From NCBI RefSeq assembly GCF_015070855.1, contig NZ_JADDIX010000100.1, positions 29,144-62,121 on the forward strand: a stretch of 32,978 bases of DNA, read 5' to 3'. This document shows positions 16,303 to 24,133 of the stretch, piece after piece (position 1 is the stretch's first letter; every line of letters begins with the position of its first letter). The notes beneath the pieces are model-generated. The model did no database searches, was not told the origin of the DNA, and was given only the letters and a program-made list of their open reading frames with translations. A program made the position numbers and the translations under genes. The stretch comes from Pseudomonas lopnurensis. GTDB taxonomy: Bacteria; Pseudomonadota; Gammaproteobacteria; Pseudomonadales; Pseudomonadaceae.

Positions 16303-18030
16303 GTGGCATTGACGATTCTCGGCCTTTCCGGCGCCCTCAGTCATGATCCTTCCGCCGCCCTGTACATCGACGGCAAGCTGATCGCTGCCGTCGAAGAAGA
16401 GCGTTTCGTGCGTGACAAGCATGCCAAGAACCGCATGCCCTACGAGTCGGCCAAGTTCTGCCTGGAGCAGGCCGGTATCAAGCCGTCCGACGTCGACGTG
16501 GTGGCGATACCCTTCGCGCCGATCAGCATCTTCGAGAAGGCGCGCTGGCACTATGCCAAGCGCTACTGGTACGCGCCGGATCGCGCGCTCGACGCCATCC
16601 TCATGGGCAACCGCCGCTACTATCGCTACAAGAAGCGCATCGAGTGGTGCCTGCAGCAACTGGGTTTCGACCTGAAGAAGGTCAAGCTGCAGCCGGTCGA
16701 GCACCATCTGGCCCATGCCTCCAGCGCCTACCACTGCTCCGGCTTCACCGAGAAGACCGCCATTCTCGGCATCGACGGCAAGGGTGAGTACGCCACCACC
16801 TTCTTCGGCTGGGGCGAAAACGGCAAGATCCACAAGATCAAGGAATTCTACGATCCGGATTCGCTGGGCGGGCTGTACGGCGCGATCACCGAATACCTCG
16901 GCTTCGAGATGCTCGACGGCGAGTTCAAGGTCATGGGCATGGCGCCATACGGCGACGCCGCCAAGTACGATTTCTCGCGTCTGGCCACCTTCGAGAACGG
17001 CGAACTGACCATCAACACCGACTACGCCAACGTCATCGGCTTCCGTCGCTACAAGGAAAAGGGCAAGGGCTACTACTTTTCGCCCAAGCTGATCGAATGG
17101 CTGGGCCCCAAGCGCGAAGGCGACATCGCCGACGACCCCTATATCCACTACGCCGCGGCCATGCAGGCGCTGTTCGAGAAGCTGGCGCTGCAGATGATGG
17201 ACTACTACCTGGGCGACATCATCCGCGAGACCGGCAAGATCGCCTTCGCCGGTGGCTGCGCGCTGAACGTCAAGCTCAACCAGAAGATCATCGCCCGCGA
17301 TGAGGTCAAGGAGCTGTTCGTCCAGCCGGCCTCCGGCGATGCCGGCACCGCCGTCGGCGCAGCGGCCTACGTTTCGGTGCAACGCGGCGTGCCGGTGGAG
17401 AAGATGGAGCACGTCTATCTCGGGCCGGCCTTCAGCAACGAGGACGTCATCGCCGCCTGTGCGCGCCACCCGAGCAAACCGGTTTGGCAGAAGATCGAAA
17501 ACGTCCCCGAGCGCATCGCGAAAATCATGGTCGACGGCAACCCGGTCGCCTGGTTCCAGGGCCGCATGGAATTCGGTCCGCGCGCGCTCGGCGGCCGCTC
17601 CATCATCGGCTGCCCGAGCATTCCCGGCGTCGCCGACCGGATCAACGAGCAGATTAAGTTCCGCGAACGCTGGAGGCCTTTCTGCCCGTCGATGCTCGAC
17701 ACCGTCGCCCCGCAGATGCTCAAGGTCGACCATCCGAGCCCGTTCATGACCTTCACCTTCGAGGTCAACGAAGGCTGGAAGGAGCGCGTCGGCGAAGTCG
17801 TCCACGAAGACGGCACCTCCCGCGCCCAAGTCCTCGAGCGTCGGCATAACCCGCGCTGGTACGACCTGATGGTCGAGCTGGAGAAGCTCACCGGCAACGG
17901 CGTGTCGCTGAACACCTCGCTCAACCGCCGTGGTGAACCCATGATCTGCTCGCCGACCGATGCGCTGAACATGTTCTATGGCTCGGATTTGCAGTATTTG
18001 ATCATGGAAGACATTCTCGTCGTGAAGTAG
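16303..18030 (+). CDS. wapO: LPS core heptose carbamoyltransferase (NodU/CmcH family)
   Basis: Uses carbamoyl phosphate and ATP to carbamoylate a sugar hydroxyl; its P. aeruginosa counterpart (PA5005, called WapO) is credited with the 7-O-carbamoyl of heptose II. The 575-residue protein has the N-terminal fold with HHLAH at 134-138 and GIDGKGEYATTF just after, and the C-terminal YrdC-like region with FQGRMEFGPRALGGRS near 414-430. Sequence is nearly that of the P. aeruginosa protein as I recall it. Start is GTG 16303 (MALTILGLSG) with AGAGG about 9 bases upstream. It is the last gene of the plus-strand core block and converges on the sialic acid cassette. Confidence 0.92.
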   Translation: MALTILGLSGALSHDPSAALYIDGKLIAAVEEERFVRDKHAKNRMPYESAKFCLEQAGIKPSDVDVVAIPFAPISIFEKARWHYAKRYWYAPDRALDAILMGNRRYYRYKKRIEWCLQQLGFDLKKVKLQPVEHHLAHASSAYHCSGFTEKTAILGIDGKGEYATTFFGWGENGKIHKIKEFYDPDSLGGLYGAITEYLGFEMLDGEFKVMGMAPYGDAAKYDFSRLATFENGELTINTDYANVIGFRRYKEKGKGYYFSPKLIEWLGPKREGDIADDPYIHYAAAMQALFEKLALQMMDYYLGDIIRETGKIAFAGGCALNVKLNQKIIARDEVKELFVQPASGDAGTAVGAAAYVSVQRGVPVEKMEHVYLGPAFSNEDVIAACARHPSKPVWQKIENVPERIAKIMVDGNPVAWFQGRMEFGPRALGGRSIIGCPSIPGVADRINEQIKFRERWRPFCPSMLDTVAPQMLKVDHPSPFMTFTFEVNEGWKERVGEVVHEDGTSRAQVLERRHNPRWYDLMVELEKLTGNGVSLNTSLNRRGEPMICSPTDALNMFYGSDLQYLIMEDILVVK

Positions 18031-18048
18031 CGGCCTACCGTTTCTTTC

Positions 18049-18086
18049 GATGCTGGCAGCGAACGCATCGCTTCGGTGCCAGTATC
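18049..18086. terminator. Hairpin between convergent genes
   Basis: GATGCTGGCA (18049-18058) pairs with TGCCAGTATC (18077-18086) with one G-T wobble, and CGAA/TTCG extends the stem inside. It lies between the carbamoyltransferase stop and the stop of the opposing sialyltransferase gene, so it could serve both directions. No U-run follows on either strand, so intrinsic termination is uncertain. Confidence 0.4.
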
Positions 18087-18087
18087 G

Positions 18088-19119
18088 TCAGTGCAGTTCC
18101 ACACCAATGCTCTGGAAGTATCTTGCCAGAGACTCTCTCTTGCTAGATTGGGTAAGTGAGAGACCAAAAGATATAGAGCGGATATCATCGGCGAAAAGAA
18201 TCTTGGCTGTGGCCAGTGCGGTGCTATAGCAGGAAATGACTACTACTGGCTGGAGCTCGCAGAGCACTATCTCAACAGGACCTTTTTGTTCGATCAGCTG
18301 GTACTCATCTACGAAGAAGTCCAAGAAGTCTCCTGAGCGGGGGTGCTTGCTGTAATAGATATTCTCGAAGTTATTACTGGTCAGCCAGTTTCGCATTTGA
18401 TCCCGGATTTGGACATGTACGGACTCGCTGATGGATCCATTTTTTAGTAGGGGTTGGCCAATGATCATGGCCGATCGTCCGGTACGAGCCTTTGGCGTAT
18501 TTTGAATGTAGCTCTTCAGACCCGAGAGCTCTATTACCTTCTCTGAAGTAAAGGGTACGGAGATGCTTGGGAAGGTATAAATGCTCTGGACAATGTCATC
18601 CGTGCCGCCAATGAGATCGCCTGTTGGAATGTAATAGTCCAGCATCGGGAAAAAGAGATTGACGGGGTGCAACTTCTTTTTCAGAAGCTTTATCTTTCGC
18701 GATGTATCGAGTGGGATAAGCTCTATGCTAACTAATCCGTGGGGAATAAGACAGACGCTTATCAGGCTCTGGGGAAACCTTTTCCTTAGATAGTTAATTG
18801 CATAATTGCTCTTTGACGTCGATAGACGTGGTAGATGAACTCGGATAGCGCTGGGCGCTGCATTAAGCTTACGCAACTCTCTTTCAAGCGCTTCAATATT
18901 TTGGCATATGGTGCGCCGTTCCGAGAAAGCGCCCCGTTTAGGAGGGAAAGAGAATGCCAGACGAGTGTCGAAGACTCCGGGATTGATGAGAAATGGCTCT
19001 TGCTTCCCGCTATAGGCCAGCAAGTTGTGGCTTTGTGCTTCGAATCGCCCAGCAATGATTTCCGAGGCCAGCGCTTCCAGTTCAGTCTTGACTAGGTAGA
19101 CGGCGACAGAACCACTCAT
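18088..19119 (-). CDS. Candidate sialyltransferase (polysialyltransferase-like, GT-B)
   Basis: A 343-residue protein without a signal peptide, last gene of the neuB-neuC-neuA cassette. Its motif order fits bacterial polysialyltransferase/LOS sialyltransferase families: IPHG at 125-128 (position of the D/E-D/E-G motif), GQPL at 221-224, YYSKHPR with the HP motif at 255-261, and SCYST at 296-300 in the place of the S-S/T motif that binds CMP-sialic acid. Its ATG overlaps the neuA stop by 3 bases (ATGA), which ties it to CMP-sugar supply. Predicted role: transfer of sialic acid from the CMP-sugar to LPS in the cytoplasm. Family assignment is by motif only; linkage and acceptor are unknown. GC is visibly lower than in the flanking core genes. 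Confidence 0.62.
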   Translation of the reverse strand: MSGSVAVYLVKTELEALASEIIAGRFEAQSHNLLAYSGKQEPFLINPGVFDTRLAFSFPPKRGAFSERRTICQNIEALERELRKLNAAPSAIRVHLPRLSTSKSNYAINYLRKRFPQSLISVCLIPHGLVSIELIPLDTSRKIKLLKKKLHPVNLFFPMLDYYIPTGDLIGGTDDIVQSIYTFPSISVPFTSEKVIELSGLKSYIQNTPKARTGRSAMIIGQPLLKNGSISESVHVQIRDQMRNWLTSNNFENIYYSKHPRSGDFLDFFVDEYQLIEQKGPVEIVLCELQPVVVISCYSTALATAKILFADDIRSISFGLSLTQSSKRESLARYFQSIGVELH

Positions 19120-19814
19120 GGGGAGATGCTCATTTTACGTGCAATCAGTTCTGCATAGTCCCAGTCTTCGGGAGTGTCTATATCCAGATTGATGATGCCC
19201 TCGGTGATGTAGGGCATCGTTCCGGCTGTATTAAAGCTCCGTTCCTGCAGCAGGCGGTCGATCTTGGCGAAATACAGGGCACCGTTATGCTCATAGGCCG
19301 GAGGCATGTCCTGTCGGCGAAGTTGTACGTTTCTGTTGTCGAGGAAAGGCACCAAGCGATCATTGTCGATGTGGTACATGTACATCGGGTGCTTCTTCAG
19401 CTTACTGACGGATACGGCAATGTTGGCGTCGTTCTCGATGCAGTAGTCGAGAAAATGGTCTATGTCGTCCGTCGTTCGGAATGGCGACGTTGGTTGCAGG
19501 AGGAGAAGATAGTCGAACTGTTCATCCAGGCTGGCAATCGCATGCTCTATGACGTCTATACTTAAGGATTCGTCTTGGGCAAGGGGAGCAGGGCGAACGA
19601 AAGGTGCCTCGCAGCCGCGTTCTACGGCGATGCGGATAATGTCCGCACTGTCCGAAGATACTATCAAGCGGTCCACGTAGCGTGATTGTCTGGCGGCTGC
19701 GATGGTCCAGGCAATGAGGGGGCGTCCAGCCAGTGGCTTTATGTTTTTTCCGGGAATGCCTTTAGAACCAGCGCGAGCGGTTATGAGTGCAAGAACTTTT
19801 TTCTTCTTAATCAT
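19116..19814 (-). CDS. neuA: CMP-N-acylneuraminate (sialic acid) cytidylyltransferase
   Basis: Activates a nonulosonic acid with CTP to its CMP form in the cytoplasm. The 232-residue protein carries the CTP-binding ITARAGSKGIPGKNIKPLAG motif at 11-30, LQPTSPFRT at 106-114 and the metal-binding NLDIDTPEDW at 209-218. It is the short, single-domain form without the C-terminal esterase domain of E. coli NeuA. The start ATG 19814 overlaps the end of neuC by 8 bases. NeuA, LegF and PseF enzymes are similar, so substrate identity rests on the neighbouring neuB and neuC. Confidence 0.88.
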   Translation of the reverse strand: MIKKKKVLALITARAGSKGIPGKNIKPLAGRPLIAWTIAAARQSRYVDRLIVSSDSADIIRIAVERGCEAPFVRPAPLAQDESLSIDVIEHAIASLDEQFDYLLLLQPTSPFRTTDDIDHFLDYCIENDANIAVSVSKLKKHPMYMYHIDNDRLVPFLDNRNVQLRRQDMPPAYEHNGALYFAKIDRLLQERSFNTAGTMPYITEGIINLDIDTPEDWDYAELIARKMSISP

Positions 19815-20943
19815 GGTCGAAGGGCACGTCTTTGAAGTGCTTCTGGGTCGGTGTCATCAGCGTGTTGCCGAGTAGCGCGTCGAGAAACTTCTGGGCGCTG
19901 CCACCTTTGCCGTAGTGATACAGTGGCGGTGCGGGCTTGCTGCTCAAACATCTGCCGATGGTGGCGAGGATGCAGTCTTTGTCGAATTCCGTATTGTGGA
20001 CGCTGTCGTGGGTAATGCGGTTATGTTGGCGTATTCCGATGTTCACCGTCGGTACGGCATAGACGGGGGCTTCATGTATGCCAGCGCTGGAGTTTCCGAT
20101 CAGGAAGTCGGCGTGCTTCAACAGGGCGAGAAAATGCTCGAAGCGGATGGAGGGGAAGATCCGAAAGCGTGGATTGCCCTGTAGTGACTTGTAGGTTTCG
20201 AAAATCGCTTGGGAGCCATGGTCGTTGTTGGGGTAGATGACCACATAGTTGTGACCGCTCTCGATGAGTGAGTCGACGAAAATACGAGCATTTTCCGCCT
20301 GCCGATCCTGCTCGGTCGTCACGGGATGGAGTATGGCGATCGCATAGTTGTCGAAACTAATCTCGTAGCGTTTCTGAGCTTCGGCGAGAGTGGGCAATTG
20401 ATCGGAGAGCATCACGTCGATGTCCGGCGAGCCGATCATGAATATGTTTTCGGGGAGCTCGCCGAGTTGTATGAGTCGCTTTCTCGCCGTATCGCTGGCC
20501 ACGAAATGGATGTGCGACATCTTCGTGACAGCATGTCGCAGTAGTTCGTCAATGGTGCCGGAAACTTCTCCACCCTCTATATGCGCTACTCGGATATTGC
20601 GCAGGGCTCCGGTCGTAGCACCTGCCAAGGCTTCAACACGGTCACCGTGTACGATGATCAAGTCATAGTGGTACTCGTCCAAGTAACGGCCAAGGCCGAT
20701 TATCGTGTTGGCTAAAATAGTGTCCATGTTGTCGCCTTCACTCTGGTTCATATACATGAAGGTGTTGCCAAAACCGGACTTCTCGATCTCGTTCGCGGTG
20801 AGTCCATAACGCGACATCATGTGCATCCCAGTGACGAATATTCCGTACTCGAATGCATCCGAGTCCCTGACGCAAGCGATCAGGGATTTCATCTTTCCAA
20901 AGTCAGCGCGCGTTCCTGTCAGGAACAGAATTCTTTTCTTCAT
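19807..20943 (-). CDS. neuC: UDP-N-acetylglucosamine 2-epimerase (hydrolysing)
   Basis: Converts UDP-GlcNAc to ManNAc and UDP, the first step of sialic acid synthesis. The product from ATG 20943 is 378 residues and begins [20 protein letters not shown]; the open frame extends upstream but only through the neuB 3' end. Key regions are VVHGDR...[23 protein letters not shown] and [10 protein letters not shown] near 281-290. The sequence recalls Campylobacter jejuni NeuC1 (LOS sialic acid) more than E. coli NeuC. LegG, which acts on UDP-diacetylbacillosamine, is a relative, but no genes to make that substrate are seen here. The start lies 41 bases inside neuB. Confidence 0.87.
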   Translation of the reverse strand: MKKRILFLTGTRADFGKMKSLIACVRDSDAFEYGIFVTGMHMMSRYGLTANEIEKSGFGNTFMYMNQSEGDNMDTILANTIIGLGRYLDEYHYDLIIVHGDRVEALAGATTGALRNIRVAHIEGGEVSGTIDELLRHAVTKMSHIHFVASDTARKRLIQLGELPENIFMIGSPDIDVMLSDQLPTLAEAQKRYEISFDNYAIAILHPVTTEQDRQAENARIFVDSLIESGHNYVVIYPNNDHGSQAIFETYKSLQGNPRFRIFPSIRFEHFLALLKHADFLIGNSSAGIHEAPVYAVPTVNIGIRQHNRITHDSVHNTEFDKDCILATIGRCLSSKPAPPLYHYGKGGSAQKFLDALLGNTLMTPTQKHFKDVPFDHD

Positions 20944-21979
20944 GACGAATGTCCGACCAAGAAATTTGTTCATCTGCGTCGATGTCTCGCGTTGCAATCT
21001 TTCCGAAGAGACTCTCGTAGTGTTCAGCAAGGATCTCACCCGTACCCGGGCGTTTTACCCATAGGTTGTCTGCGGTGAAGGCTTCGCCTTCCCGGATGAA
21101 CCGTGTGCTCACCACGCTGGCGAAAGCAAAATCGATGGTTACTTGCTCTTCCTGCGTTGCTTGCTTCGCGCCTCCTCTCATCGTCCAGATGAGTTTTGTA
21201 CCTTCAATGAGCTCTTTCGTAGTGTGTTCGTCCATCGAATTGACGATATCTGGCCCGGGGCGATCCATGCTGTCGGTGAAGTGTCGTTCGAGGATCGAGG
21301 CACCCAGTGCGACCGCAGCGAAGCAGGCGTGATTGGAGGTCGTATGATCCGATAGACCGGTGATCACATTGGGGAATGCCGCCTGCAATTGCTGGAGTGC
21401 GCCGAGCCGAACCAGTTCTGGCGGTGTGGGGTAGAGGTTCGTTGTATGCAACAGGGCATACGGAACCTGGCGTTCCTCGAAAATCTGAACCGCCTTAGCA
21501 ATGCTCGGGATGTCGTTCATTCCAGTGCTCAGGATGATCGGCTTGCCAAATGCGGCGATATGCCTCAATAGGGGGTAGTTGTTGCATTCGCCTGAGCCGA
21601 TCTTGAAGGCCGGTACATCCATGCGCATTAGGCGATCGGCGGCGGCGCGCGAGAAGGGCGTACTGATGAAGATCATGCCTTTGGCTTCGACGTAGCACTG
21701 CAACTCTCTTTCTTGCTCTTCGTTCAGACTGCAGCGCGCCATGATTTCGTAGATGGAAACATCGGCATTGCCCGGAATTACCCGCTTTGCTGCGGCAGAC
21801 ATTTCATCTTCGACGATGTGAGTCTGATGTTTCACAACCTCCACCCCGGCACGTTGTGCCGCGTCTACCATCGCCTTGGCGGTGTCGAGGCTGCCTTCGT
21901 GATTGATGCCTATTTCCGCGACGACCAGTGGTGGATGATCCGGTCCGATTTTGCGGCTCTGTATGGAAAATTCGCTCAT
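20903..21979 (-). CDS. neuB: N-acetylneuraminate (sialic acid) synthase
   Basis: Condenses ManNAc with phosphoenolpyruvate to give N-acetylneuraminic acid. The 358-residue protein has a TIM-barrel domain with AEIGINHEG (21-29), [13 protein letters not shown] (49-61), FKIGSGE (125-131), GLSDHT (208-213) and ERHFTDS (231-237), then a C-terminal SAF/antifreeze-like domain from about 295 ([17 protein letters not shown]). [12 protein letters not shown] and SIYEIMARC are hallmarks I recall from C. jejuni NeuB1 and not from E. coli NeuB. ATG 21979 is preceded by a strong GAGGAGGAGAG ribosome site. The legionaminic acid synthase family is close, so the product could be a Neu5Ac relative. Confidence 0.9.
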   Translation of the reverse strand: MSEFSIQSRKIGPDHPPLVVAEIGINHEGSLDTAKAMVDAAQRAGVEVVKHQTHIVEDEMSAAAKRVIPGNADVSIYEIMARCSLNEEQERELQCYVEAKGMIFISTPFSRAAADRLMRMDVPAFKIGSGECNNYPLLRHIAAFGKPIILSTGMNDIPSIAKAVQIFEERQVPYALLHTTNLYPTPPELVRLGALQQLQAAFPNVITGLSDHTTSNHACFAAVALGASILERHFTDSMDRPGPDIVNSMDEHTTKELIEGTKLIWTMRGGAKQATQEEQVTIDFAFASVVSTRFIREGEAFTADNLWVKRPGTGEILAEHYESLFGKIATRDIDADEQISWSDIRHEEKNSVPDRNAR

Positions 21980-22005
21980 GTCGCTCTCTCCTCCTCGGGT
22001 GAAGT

Positions 22006-23142
22006 TCACAGTATCGAGGCAAGTTTTTCTTCGTAAAATGATTGGCTGCGTGCTTTCAATCGAAGCAACGCTTTGCTCGGGGCATGCTGCGAGTCATGCG
22101 ATCGGGCATGTTCGGAAAGCTTCCGAATCAGTTCGTCGGCAAGGTTTTCGCCAGGCAACACATAAGCATTCTCCATGTCGAGGGAGTCATACATGAAACC
22201 CACTCTATCCAGCACGGCAATGCCGACAGTGGGTTTCAGCATAGCGGCGCTGCACACGTTGGCATGGAAACGGCTAGCCAAGACGAAGCGGCTGCTGCGA
22301 TAAATAGAGAACAGTAGCTCCGCGCCCGCGTTTCCCTGTACGCAGGGTGCTACGCTGACCATCGAGCGTGCGGTGAAGCTTTCCAGTGAGCCGAGGAGGC
22401 GAACAATGGCCTTCAGGTCGGCTTGTATGTGGGGGATCAGTACTATATGCAGGCCGAGCGCTCCAATGCAGTACTCTATGACTCGCTGGATTTGTCGGTA
22501 GAAGTCATCCTGATCCACGGTACCCCGCATGTAGCTGAGCATGCCGAGTTGATCAGGGGCAAGGTTTATAGCTACGTAGTCCTGCTCTATCAGGCGCTCC
22601 CGGAGGGAGGGCATGTAAAAGAAGGCATTGTCCAAGATCAGATGCATTGCTTCGGAATATTGCGCTCCAAATTTGTTCTTTATGTTTTCGTGGGAGCCGT
22701 CGTTGCGTAATGCAATCGAAACATTTTTTTGGCCGAGTGCGGCGTCGAGAAAATTTCTGAAGCGGGTGATGTTCCCCTCGGGGATCGTTTGATGCGGTAG
22801 TGCGCCAACACTGCTGATGATTAGTGGACGTTTTATCTTGCCCAACACCTTAGGCTCCATATCCAGAGTCGTGCCGGTGCTGCTGTCGGGAACCCAATAA
22901 TCGAGGAACCCGCCACCGCCGATTACGATACCATCAAAAGAGTTTGCATGATGTGCGAAGCTCTCATCGAAGGTGAGTTTGTCGGGAAGTTGATAATTCT
23001 TGTAGAATTTTCTTATTTCCAGTCTTTCGATAACTGGGTTTTGGAGGCCGATCCCAGACAGTATGTTTTCCAGTCCCATATGGCTGGCGTTGTCGCCGAC
23101 ATTCCCGATGAAGGAAGCGATATGTAGTAGCTTGACTGACAT
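22006..23142 (-). CDS. Polysaccharide pyruvyl transferase-family protein
   Basis: A 378-residue protein with the PF04230-type layout: N-terminal [16 protein letters not shown] (5-20), [13 protein letters not shown] in the middle, and the conserved [19 protein letters not shown] near 286-304. Enzymes of this family (CsaB, WcaK, ExoV types) place pyruvate ketals on polysaccharide sugars with PEP as donor. Here it is the first gene of the sialic acid cassette, 26 bases before neuB. ATG 23142 is chosen because [10 protein letters not shown] is the conserved start and a likely -10 element overlaps the alternative ATG at 23181. The acceptor is unknown, and some family members may do other chemistry. 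Confidence 0.75.
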   Translation of the reverse strand: MSVKLLHIASFIGNVGDNASHMGLENILSGIGLQNPVIERLEIRKFYKNYQLPDKLTFDESFAHHANSFDGIVIGGGGFLDYWVPDSSTGTTLDMEPKVLGKIKRPLIISSVGALPHQTIPEGNITRFRNFLDAALGQKNVSIALRNDGSHENIKNKFGAQYSEAMHLILDNAFFYMPSLRERLIEQDYVAINLAPDQLGMLSYMRGTVDQDDFYRQIQRVIEYCIGALGLHIVLIPHIQADLKAIVRLLGSLESFTARSMVSVAPCVQGNAGAELLFSIYRSSRFVLASRFHANVCSAAMLKPTVGIAVLDRVGFMYDSLDMENAYVLPGENLADELIRKLSEHARSHDSQHAPSKALLRLKARSQSFYEEKLASIL

Positions 23143-23179
23143 GAAGGAAGACGCTGCAGGTGGGGAGTTTAGGCGCGCC

Positions 23180-23188
23180 ATTGTAGCA
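23180..23188 (-). promoter_or_regulatory. Candidate extended -10 promoter of the sialic acid cassette
   Basis: On the minus strand, TGCTACAAT is a TGN-TACAAT extended -10 element 38 bases upstream of ATG 23142. No good -35 is visible 17 bases further up. Initiation about 7 bases downstream would give a leader of roughly 30 bases. Pattern match only. Confidence 0.35.
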
Positions 23189-23269
23189 TCACCCGCCTCC
23201 TCACGCTCGTGATAGTGGGTGGTTGCAGGGGGGGTGAATGCAGCACGGTTATTGAATTGTGGTTGGAGT

Positions 23270-23805
23270 ATTATGCTACGTTACCAGTTCCTCGTTCATC
23301 AGCTCCGATGGGGCGCTTGAAATCGAAGCGCTTACGCAGAACATATTCGGTTGCAGGGCCCCGTGTGCCGACAGATCCGTGCCCTTGATCAGGTTGCCAT
23401 TTCCGATGGCTAAGTGTCAGGCGGTCTTCTATCTCCGGTGGGTGCACGTGAATGCTGTTCATCTCGGGAACCGAACCACAACGATCCACGCCGCTCGAGC
23501 ACCGTCTTACCTTGGCGCAGACAACAGATGATCAACTCCTTGTGCGGCTCGCCGACCGGCAGGGCATAGATCGTGTTGTAGGTGTCTCGGGGCAGGCGTA
23601 GGCATCTCGCAGGCTGGGTGTGTCCATGCTGTGCAGCTTGTGCCGGTAATCTGCTCGGAGGCAAGCGCTCATGGCGGGAGTTTTGCGCTTGGGACAAGCT
23701 TGCCGGCGGACCTACATCTGTTGCTGGGTTGCGCGGGTGAGTCGCCGCCACAGATATCTCGATTGCAACGCAATTCCTGGCTGTTGGGTGGGATCGGGTA
23801 ATCAA
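23270..23805 (-). pseudogene. Decayed IS30-family transposase remnant
   Basis: Reading the minus strand in shifting frames recovers IS30 transposase pieces in order: QELRCNRDICGGD (the helix-turn-helix SRELRRNRD region), SEQITGKLHSMDTPSLRDAY, then YNTIYALPVGE..KELI.CLRQGKTV, then PEMNSIHVHPPEIEDRL, then GNLIKGTDLSA and VGT, and finally RKRFDFKRPI, the C-terminal signature. At least four frameshifts separate them, a stop interrupts the N-terminal part, and the segment between VGT and RKRFDF (most of the catalytic DDE region) is deleted. The remnant is about 540 bases compared with about 1 kb for an intact gene. Terminal repeats were not recognised. It lies just upstream of the sialic acid cassette. 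Confidence 0.78.
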
Positions 23806-24133
23806 ACAGGTAATCTTAGGCGGGCTGGAGCTTTGGTGTGACCGATGAATGATGATGGCTCTTCAGTGCTGAGTTCGGAATAAGATATGTGGGCACCGTG
23901 CCGGAAAGATCAGGTGTTGTTGCACTCAGGTCCCTGCAACCGTCGGGGCATTTGATATAGTGACGCCTGCTACTGTCGGAATGCTCGCATCGTTAGGGGT
24001 GTTTTTTCGCATGGAATACCTTGGCTCTGCTTGATGATGGCTTTATGCGGCTATTGAGTCGTTGATTTTCTAGCATGGCTGGATTGGTGTTGATTTAATT
24101 TATTAGTCGTTTTTTCGTGATGAAGGTTTGATT
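23806..24133. other. Non-coding stretch with falling GC
   Basis: No convincing gene is seen between the IS30 remnant and the GT4 gene. Composition shifts from GC-rich to AT-rich toward 24,060-24,130, where several TTGATT and TTTAAT-like words could form a promoter for the GT4-GT2 pair, but none has a clear -35/-10 arrangement. A GGGGTGTTTTTTCGC run at 23997-24011 only loosely recalls an ops/JUMPStart element. Confidence 0.4.

Noticed and set aside
16297..17847. Minus-strand open frame of about 516 codons
   Set aside because: Antisense to the carbamoyltransferase, no recognisable domain.
20944..21039. Upstream start for neuC giving 32 extra residues
   Set aside because: The extra part is the neuB 3' end read in another frame, and the family N-terminus begins at ATG 20943.
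18088..23142. Legionaminic or pseudaminic acid pathway instead of sialic acid
   Set aside because: No 4,6-dehydratase, aminotransferase or N-acetyltransferase of the LegB/C/H or PseB/C/H type is present in the window; genes elsewhere could still supply them, so this is set aside and not excluded.
23410..23805. Minus-strand open frame of 131 codons as an intact gene
   Set aside because: Only part of it matches IS30 transposase and the match continues in other frames, so it is a segment of a decayed transposase.
23997..24011. ops/JUMPStart antitermination element before the GT4 gene
   Set aside because: GGGGTGTTTTTTCGC shares only the T-run and end with the ops core and lacks GGCGGTAG.
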